Shown in pieces: positions 1 through 5,154 of a DNA stretch of 6,213 nucleotides (position 1 is the first letter of the stretch; every line of letters starts with the position of its first letter). The position numbers and the translations under genes are program-made. Source of the stretch: Ignavibacteria bacterium (lineage in GTDB: Bacteria > Bacteroidota > Ignavibacteria > Tepidaquicellales > Tepidaquicellaceae); the NCBI GenBank assembly GCA_018058125.1, contig JAGPCH010000103.1:1-6213 (forward strand). The letters run 5' to 3'. A model generated the notes under the pieces. The model saw only the letters and a list, made by a program, of their open reading frames with translations, ran no database searches and was not told the origin of the DNA.

Positions 1-1
1 C

Positions 2-1531
2 CATAAATATTTCTGGCTGGTAATTCCAGTATTTGCGGCTCTTTATTATTTTAGCAGCAAATATTCAACGGGATTTTATCAGGATGATGAGATTGGACAT
101 TTTATAAATATGCTGGACTTCTGGACGGACCCTTCATTAATACTGGGTAACTGGCCGAAGCCGGGATATAAACTCTTCCTTGTTATCCCATCATTATTCG
201 GATTACAGGCGGTGCTTATTGCAAATTCACTGATCGCATCAGCGACAGTGTATCTGACATACAGTTTGCTGAGAGCTTACAATATCAACTATGCTTTTTT
301 CGGGGCATTGTTGCTTGGGTTCCAGCCTTTGTTCTTTGATCTTTCTTTCAGATCATACGGAGAGATTATTACAGCTTTGCTGATAGTCGTGATGATACTT
401 TTTTATAAAAAGGAAATGTATTTTTTATGCGGACTTGCATGCGGATATATTTTCACAATAAGACAGGAAGCAGCTCTGATAGGAATTGCACTTGCGATAA
501 TTTTCTTCTTTAAGAAAAATTATTTTGCAATAATAGCGATCGGAATATTTCCTTTCTTATTCAATTTCTTCGGATATCTGCATACGGGAGACATCCTTTT
601 TGTGATCTCGGAAATGAGCTCACTTGGGGAAATGGATTTTGGCGGAGCTAACAGGGGATTCTTTCATTACTTCAAAGTATATATTTTCATAATAGGTCCT
701 GTTTGCCTGACATTATTTCTGCTTGGTTATTTTGGGTTTTTACCGGACACTAAAAAACTGAAAGAATACATTCTGAAATTTGACTTGATCTATATTGTAT
801 TTACAATAACCTTCTTGGTGCAGGTAATGCTGATGGTAAAGGGAACAAATCCGGGTACATGGAGATACCTGCTTCATATCTCACCTCTTGCTGCGTTCTT
901 TGCAACGGTAGGACTGAATAATCTTGCTTCAGTTGATTTTAAAAAGACAAATTATATAGTTACCGGCATACTTCTTTTCTTTACGATTACAGTATTATCA
1001 AAGACTTCTTCAGGACTTGATCTTCAGGATGTTAGCGAATACTGGAAATTTGCTGTAGTAGGTTTGACTTTTTTGCTTACAATATTTTTGTTTTCAAATG
1101 ACACAAGAAGTTATCTTAACAAACTTTCCGTTTCACTTATCATACTTTCCGCTGTTTACCTGTTCTTTAGTTTTGAGCCAAGACAGCTTACTCCTGAGAA
1201 TAACAGCGTGAAAGAGATCTCTGAATATTTATCTTCGACGGAGCAAAAGGATAAAAATGTATTTATAACTATACAGACAACCAACATGGTCAGAATGTTT
1301 GGAGATGATCCTTCCAACAAGGAAAGATACACTCATCTTAACAGTGAGAATCTTACTAAAGCAAAACCCGGAGATCTGATTATATGGGACTCACATTACG
1401 GCTACAGACCGGAATATAAAAATGATGTTAAGATTGATGACATTATGAATGATAAAAGCTATAAAATGATCAACCAGTTTACATCCACGGACAGCAGATT
1501 CAAGGCTGCTGTTTTTGAAAAAATTAATTAA
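2..1531 (+). CDS. GT-C (GT39/PMT-like) polytopic membrane glycosyltransferase, 5'-partial
   Basis: The reading frame is open from the left edge, so the true start lies outside the window; the first in-frame ATG at 110 is internal. About 509 residues are visible. The visible start is hydrophobic, then residues 25-30 read FYQDDE. An acidic pair after the first helix is the hallmark of GT-C enzymes of the PMT/ArnT type, where it binds or activates the acceptor or lipid-linked donor. Roughly ten further hydrophobic segments run to about residue 390, followed by a soluble tail of about 118 residues of unknown fold. The family transfers sugars from polyprenyl-phosphate donors on the outer face of the cytoplasmic membrane. 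The GT2 gene at 3197-3937 could supply such a donor. The stop lies 15 nt before the methyltransferase start, suggesting one operon. The GT-C class is fairly sure; donor and acceptor cannot be told. An O-antigen polymerase-like protein is the main alternative. Confidence 0.72.
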   Translation, partial: HKYFWLVIPVFAALYYFSSKYSTGFYQDDEIGHFINMLDFWTDPSLILGNWPKPGYKLFLVIPSLFGLQAVLIANSLIASATVYLTYSLLRAYNINYAFFGALLLGFQPLFFDLSFRSYGEIITALLIVVMILFYKKEMYFLCGLACGYIFTIRQEAALIGIALAIIFFFKKNYFAIIAIGIFPFLFNFFGYLHTGDILFVISEMSSLGEMDFGGANRGFFHYFKVYIFIIGPVCLTLFLLGYFGFLPDTKKLKEYILKFDLIYIVFTITFLVQVMLMVKGTNPGTWRYLLHISPLAAFFATVGLNNLASVDFKKTNYIVTGILLFFTITVLSKTSSGLDLQDVSEYWKFAVVGLTFLLTIFLFSNDTRSYLNKLSVSLIILSAVYLFFSFEPRQLTPENNSVKEISEYLSSTEQKDKNVFITIQTTNMVRMFGDDPSNKERYTHLNSENLTKAKPGDLIIWDSHYGYRPEYKNDVKIDDIMNDKSYKMINQFTSTDSRFKAAVFEKIN

Positions 1532-1546
1532 TAATTAAAACATATA

Positions 1547-2245
1547 ATGAAACCTACAAAAGAGAATTTTGAAAAATGGAATGAAGAGCTGGCTACAAAA
1601 CATGATCTTGATAAATTCTACAATCATCCGAATTTCGCATTCAGATATATTGAACAGAAAAGAATAGAGAAACTTATTGAAGCAGCGGAGATAAAAGAAT
1701 CCGATAAAATTCTTGAAGTTGGTTGCGGGGCAGGTCATATACTTGAGAAGGTAAGAAAAGGAAAACTGTACGGCATTGATATTTCTGAAATTCAGATAGA
1801 GCGTACGAAAAAGAGAATGGGTGACAAAGTTGAGCTAAAAAAAGCTCCCGGAGAGAATATTCCTTATGAAGATAAGTTCTTTGACAAAATTTTATGCTCA
1901 GAGGTAATTGAGCATGTGATCGATCCAAGGGAAGTATTGAAGGAGATATCAAGAGTTTTGAAAGATGACGGAATTTTATCGCTTTCAATTCCAAATGAAG
2001 ATGTCATAAATTCCACTAAAAAATTTCTTAAGAAGACCGGTCTTATAAAAGTGATCGATAATGAAAAAAATACAGACGGCTGGGAGCTTGCCGCGAAGGA
2101 TAATCTGGATGAATGGCATTTGCATAGTTTTTCACTCGAACTCGCTGAAAAGTTTTCAAAGGATATTTTTAAAATGACTAAAGTTATAAAGATCCCAAAT
2201 GCTGTATTCCCCGCCCGGTTTGTAATTCAATACAGAAAAATATAA
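1547..2245 (+). CDS. class I SAM-dependent methyltransferase (Methyltransf_11-like)
   Basis: This 232-residue cytoplasmic protein has the Rossmann methyltransferase pattern. Motif I is ILEVGCGAG (residues 55-63), which binds S-adenosylmethionine. The acidic end of strand beta2 is in YGIDIS (75-80, Asp78). A motif resembling PGENIPYEDKFFD (101-113) leads into CSEVIEHV (117-124), and RVLKDDG (136-142) is the usual post-helix turn. No membrane segment or signal peptide is seen. The N-terminal 50 residues are charged and helical, as in methyltransferases found in envelope glycan clusters. The ATG at 1547 lies 15 nt after the preceding stop; its leader is A/T-rich with no Shine-Dalgarno. It is very probably cotranscribed with the flanking sugar genes, so a sugar, polyprenyl lipid or glycan end is the likely methyl acceptor. 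That is inference from context; a quinone or other small-molecule methyltransferase cannot be excluded. The fold call is secure, the substrate unknown. Confidence 0.88.
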   Translation: MKPTKENFEKWNEELATKHDLDKFYNHPNFAFRYIEQKRIEKLIEAAEIKESDKILEVGCGAGHILEKVRKGKLYGIDISEIQIERTKKRMGDKVELKKAPGENIPYEDKFFDKILCSEVIEHVIDPREVLKEISRVLKDDGILSLSIPNEDVINSTKKFLKKTGLIKVIDNEKNTDGWELAAKDNLDEWHLHSFSLELAEKFSKDIFKMTKVIKIPNAVFPARFVIQYRKI

Positions 2246-2265
2246 CTTTGACTACCAACATTAAA

Positions 2266-3216
2266 ATGCGGAAGGAAAGGTGTCTGGTACTCGGCGGAGG
2301 CGGATTTATAGGTTCTCATCTTACTGAGGAATTGCTGCATGAAGGATATGAAGTTACAGTCTTTGATAAGCTAAACTTTTCAAGAAAAAATATTTCAGAT
2401 TTTATTGACAATATTAAAATTGCCGAAGGGGATTTTAATAATCAGATTGAAATTGATAACGCTTTGGATGGAGTGGATTTTGTGTTTCATCTTGTCAGTT
2501 CCACTCTTCCTGCATCTTCAAATGAGAATCCGTCATATGATGTTGAAACAAATCTGATATCATCTTTAAATCTCTTCAAAGAATGTGTAGAGCGTAAGAT
2601 CAAGAAAGTTATTTTTCTTTCATCGGGAGGAACTGTTTACGGTGTGCCGGAATCTATCCCTGTAAAGGAAAGCAACAGCACCAACCCTATCTGTTCTTAC
2701 GGAATCGTTAAAAAAGCTATCGAAGATTATCTGTATATGTTTTACAAAATATATGGACTGGACTATTTTGTTTTCAGACTGTCCAATCCATATGGTGAAA
2801 GGCAGAATCCTTTCGCAGCCCAGGGTGTCATTCCTGTATTTATGAAAAATGCAATAGAAGATAAACAAATTAATATTTGGGGAGACGGTGAAGTTGTAAG
2901 AGATTATATTTATATAAAAGACGCTGTTAAGGTTCTGGCTGATTCATTGAAAATAAATTCAACAGATAAAGTTTTGAACCTTTCTTCCGGAACAGGATTT
3001 TCCCTTAATCAGATAATAGAGTTGATAAAGGAAATTTCTGGAAAAGGCATAAAAGTTGAATATCAGAAAGGCAGAAGCATTGATGTGCCGGTAAGCATAC
3101 TTGATAATGCCAAAGTAAGAGAGATCTTCAGTTGGCAGCCTGAGACTGAAATTAAAAGCGGAATGCTGAAGACTTATAATTATCTGATTAATTTAAATGA
3201 AAATAATGTCAGATAA
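2266..3216 (+). CDS. NAD-dependent nucleotide-sugar epimerase/dehydratase (extended SDR, GalE-like)
   Basis: A 316-residue extended short-chain dehydrogenase/reductase, a usual length for the family. The dinucleotide-binding GxxGxxG is GGGGFIGSHL (residues 10-19). The active-site strand reads SSGGTVYG (119-126), and the catalytic YxxxK is Tyr145-Lys149 in SYGIVKK. RLSNPYGERQNP (171-182) and VRDYIYIKD (211-219) are substrate-domain motifs typical of UDP-sugar 4-epimerases and related dehydratases. In E. coli GalE the catalytic serine precedes Ala-Thr-Val-Tyr-Gly; the matching position here is Gly121, so Ser120 or Thr123 probably acts instead. The start is ambiguous. A TTG at 2248, two bases after the preceding stop, would add six residues, but I prefer the ATG at 2266 because it sits just before the first beta strand. 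The gene overlaps the next by 20 nt. It probably makes or interconverts the nucleotide sugar used by the neighbouring glycosyltransferases. The exact sugar is not readable. Confidence 0.88.
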   Translation: MRKERCLVLGGGGFIGSHLTEELLHEGYEVTVFDKLNFSRKNISDFIDNIKIAEGDFNNQIEIDNALDGVDFVFHLVSSTLPASSNENPSYDVETNLISSLNLFKECVERKIKKVIFLSSGGTVYGVPESIPVKESNSTNPICSYGIVKKAIEDYLYMFYKIYGLDYFVFRLSNPYGERQNPFAAQGVIPVFMKNAIEDKQINIWGDGEVVRDYIYIKDAVKVLADSLKINSTDKVLNLSSGTGFSLNQIIELIKEISGKGIKVEYQKGRSIDVPVSILDNAKVREIFSWQPETEIKSGMLKTYNYLINLNENNVR

Positions 3217-3937
3217 TTCACAAATCACATTATCGGTTTTCTTTCCGGCTTATTATGATGAAAAGAACATTGATAAAGTAGTTGTTTCAGCAATAAAGGT
3301 TCTCGATGAACTAAAGCTGAAAGACTACGAGATCACCATCATTGAAGACGGAAGCCCGGATAGAACGGGAGAAGTTGCAGATAAGCTTGCTGAGAAATAT
3401 GAAAAAGTAAGCGTCATACATCACAAGAAAAACATGGGTTATGGAGCGACGCTTCGTGATGGCTTTATGAATGCAAAACTGGATTATGTTTTTTATTCAG
3501 ACGGGGATAATCAGTTTGACATGAATGACCTTAAGAAGTTTGTTGCGCTGCTTCCATATTCGGATATGGTAATAGGTTACAGAAAAAAGAAACAGTATTC
3601 GACATACAGAAAAGTTACATCGCTGGCATATAATTTCCTTCTCAGATTTTTATTTGAAATAGATTATGTAGACGTAGATTGTGCTTTTAAAATTATAAAA
3701 ACTGATCTTTTCAGAAAAATAAAAATAGATTCGATAGATGCATTTATTGACGCAGAGATATTATTGAAAGCGAAATTGCTGGGGTACACAACTACTGAGA
3801 TCGGAGTAAAACATCTCCCTAGAGTAGACGGAATATCAACCGGAGCCCGACCTTCAGTGATCTTCAGGACAATGAAAGAGATCAATGATTACAGGAAAGT
3901 ATATAAGGAAGAATTAAAAAAGATGAATGCAAAATAA
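3197..3937 (+). CDS. GT2 glycosyltransferase, polyprenyl-phosphate sugar synthase-like (DPM1-like)
   Basis: A 246-residue GT-A fold enzyme. FFPAYYDEKNI (15-25) is the first nucleotide-binding strand, IIEDGSPDRTGEVA (48-61) the UDP/GDP-binding loop, NMGYGATLRDGF (79-90) the conserved Gly-rich helix start, and SDGDNQF (101-107) contains the metal-binding DxD (Asp102, Asp104). DVDCAFKI (159-166) and HLPRVDGISTG (206-216) match the acceptor-side motifs of dolichol/undecaprenyl-phosphate mannosyl- or glucosyltransferases. No C-terminal membrane helix is present, unlike ArnC or GtrB, so it should be a peripheral protein like soluble DPM1 types. It likely transfers a sugar from a nucleotide donor to polyprenyl phosphate on the cytoplasmic side, feeding the GT-C enzyme at the start of the cluster. 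Starts at 3197 and 3206 both lie inside the end of the epimerase gene, giving 20- or 11-nt overlap and implying translational coupling. This is the last gene before the convergent terminator. Confidence 0.85.
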   Translation: MKIMSDNSQITLSVFFPAYYDEKNIDKVVVSAIKVLDELKLKDYEITIIEDGSPDRTGEVADKLAEKYEKVSVIHHKKNMGYGATLRDGFMNAKLDYVFYSDGDNQFDMNDLKKFVALLPYSDMVIGYRKKKQYSTYRKVTSLAYNFLLRFLFEIDYVDVDCAFKIIKTDLFRKIKIDSIDAFIDAEILLKAKLLGYTTTEIGVKHLPRVDGISTGARPSVIFRTMKEINDYRKVYKEELKKMNAK

Positions 3938-3974
3938 AAAGATCCTCTTATTTTAAAATTGGGATCATTTTTAA
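3937..3974. terminator. convergent, probably bidirectional intrinsic terminator
   Basis: GATCC at 3941-3945 pairs with GGATC at 3962-3966 across a 16-nt A/T-rich loop that contains the self-complementary ATTTTAAAAT. A run of A precedes the left arm and ATTTTTAA follows the right arm. On the minus strand the right-hand tail reads TTTTTATTTT, a better U-tract than on the plus strand. It sits just after the GT2 stop and about 35 nt beyond the stop of the converging lipoprotein gene. The stem is short (5 perfect pairs), so the call is moderate. Confidence 0.5.
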
Positions 3975-4002
3975 TGTTCAACAATATTATGTTTAATGAG
4001 AT

Positions 4003-5013
4003 TTATTCCGGAACAATCTCAACAATCTTATCCGCAACAAATTTTCGGGAAGCTTCTCCATCTTCCAGCTTATAAGATATCTGACGGATATTCCCGGTAG
4101 GCTTACTGTTGATATCTCCCTCATTATATATTGGAAATCTCTGTACAAGTCTGTTTTCAACAACAGCAAATTCATCGTGTCCCATGTATCCGTTATTTAC
4201 TTTCGGGTTATCTGCAACTGGTGGAAAAAAAACAGGGCTCAATGATTTTCCATTATTAACGGAATAAGCAATAACATTTCCGTAACTTCCACTTCCTGCA
4301 GATGTAGTGTAAATCAATAATTCCGGAGATCCGTCGGAATTCAGATCTTCAATTTCCGCATTAGTTATTCTTCCGTCTATGCTTGTCGTTATCACATTAT
4401 TATCTATACTGAGACCTGTCGGTTGAATTGTAAGTTTTTGAATTGAACCTTCTCCTGTAGAGCTTACATCAAAGCTGATATCCTGTAAGGTTAAGAATTT
4501 CTGAAACACTCTTGGATCGATCTGTTTTTTATCCAACGGTTCATTGATTTTGACATAAGGACCTGCAAATGTAGCCCCACCCGAACAGTAGAAAGCTAGT
4601 TTGTCTCTATCCTCATCTTTTTCAGTTGATATAACCAACGAACTGTCAATTATAGTAAACAATATATGGAAACCATTTTCAGTTGATGTCAAAACATTTC
4701 CAGCAGTTTTAACTGCTTTTGTATCAAATGTGCAGGAAGGTTTTTTTATATCAACACGGGACCTGACTGATACATTATAAATACTGTCGGTGCTTTTGGT
4801 AATAGTAACTGCAACCCAGTCATAGTTTTCATTTCTTTTTGAATAATCGTCTGAAACATAACTGCCTTCAAAGGACTTTTCTATATTAAGAGATTTTGAT
4901 TCTTCTATTTTGTTTTTAGCTTTATCTGTCACGTCAGTTGATTCTTTATTATTGCAGGAAACAAAAAAAGCTGCAATTAAAAACATCATTATGGTTCTTT
5001 TAAGAATTTTCAT
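4003..5013 (-). CDS. lipoprotein with C-terminal PliI-like (I-type lysozyme inhibitor) domain
   Basis: A 336-residue protein starting at the ATG at 5013. This start leaves a clean lipoprotein signal: MKILKRT, a hydrophobic stretch, then lipobox FVSC with Cys20 as the lipidated residue. A TTG start at 5076 would bury that signal and is rejected. Residues 21-50 are a polar linker. Residues about 50-145 form a beta-rich domain I do not recognise, with two cysteines (Cys94, Cys143) that could make a disulfide. From about residue 150 to the end the protein resembles PliI-family periplasmic lysozyme inhibitors. Family-like features are DLNSDG (223-228), the SGSY loop (241-244), NNGKSLS (253-259), GYMGHDEF (275-282), and FPIYNEGD then PTG (293-307). 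In characterised inhibitors an SGxY-type loop enters the lysozyme active site. It should be membrane-anchored facing the periplasm or outside. The PliI call rests on recalled motifs. The target lysozyme is unknown. Confidence 0.72.
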   Translation of the reverse strand: MKILKRTIMMFLIAAFFVSCNNKESTDVTDKAKNKIEESKSLNIEKSFEGSYVSDDYSKRNENYDWVAVTITKSTDSIYNVSVRSRVDIKKPSCTFDTKAVKTAGNVLTSTENGFHILFTIIDSSLVISTEKDEDRDKLAFYCSGGATFAGPYVKINEPLDKKQIDPRVFQKFLTLQDISFDVSSTGEGSIQKLTIQPTGLSIDNNVITTSIDGRITNAEIEDLNSDGSPELLIYTTSAGSGSYGNVIAYSVNNGKSLSPVFFPPVADNPKVNNGYMGHDEFAVVENRLVQRFPIYNEGDINSKPTGNIRQISYKLEDGEASRKFVADKIVEIVPE

Positions 5014-5154
5014 ATGTATTTTAAAAAAATATTTAAGATTGATAAAACGTAAAACAAAAAAATAATTCTGATTCAATGAGACATTTGTATAAATGTATGT
5101 ATCATTCCACAGAAATAGTAAACAAATCTAAAACTTTAGTAACAGGATTAACGG
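5014..5154. other. intergenic region upstream of the lipoprotein gene
   Basis: These 141 nt separate two minus-strand genes and are strongly A/T-rich. They must hold the lipoprotein promoter if that gene is not read through from the ATPase gene. On the minus strand TAGATTTG (5130-5123) fits the Bacteroidota -7 pattern TAnnTTTG, but no TTTG or TTG lies at the expected 19-21 nt upstream, so I do not call a promoter. A weak GTAAC/GTTAC inverted repeat (5139-5143 with 5154-5158) overlaps the ATPase stop but has no U-tract. The long T/A runs next to the start codon contain no Shine-Dalgarno. Confidence 0.6.
5081..5096. promoter_or_regulatory. 16-nt palindrome, possible operator of the lipoprotein gene
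   Basis: ACATTT (5081-5086) and AAATGT (5091-5096) are a perfect inverted repeat around a GTAT spacer, 68-83 nt upstream of the lipoprotein ATG, a sensible operator distance. The overlapping 10-mer GACATTTGTA (5080-5089) matches nine of ten bases of a symmetric TACAnnTGTA box, the operator type of CopY/BlaI-family repressors. In so A/T-rich a region a chance palindrome is quite possible. Confidence 0.3.

Noticed and set aside
110..112. ATG as start of the first gene
   Set aside because: The frame is open to the left edge and the upstream residues hold a membrane helix and the DDE motif expected at the N-terminus of the family; this Met is internal.
1535..1994. Minus-strand frames of 67 and 106 codons opposite the methyltransferase
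   Set aside because: They are antisense to a clearly conserved coding gene and show no recognisable motif; shadow frames.
2620..2868. Minus-strand frame of 82 codons opposite the epimerase
   Set aside because: It is antisense to the catalytic SSGGTVYG/YxxxK region, with no protein-like motifs.
3664..3885. Minus-strand frame of 73 codons opposite the GT2 gene
   Set aside because: Shadow of the conserved acceptor-motif region; no independent support.
3993..4175. 60-codon minus-strand frame overlapping the end of the lipoprotein gene
   Set aside because: Out-of-frame shadow of the lipoprotein C-terminus on the same strand; Leu/Arg-rich and featureless.
5014..5076. Longer lipoprotein form starting at TTG 5076
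   Set aside because: It would put 21 residues before an otherwise canonical lipoprotein signal peptide with lipobox FVSC; the ATG at 5013 is better.
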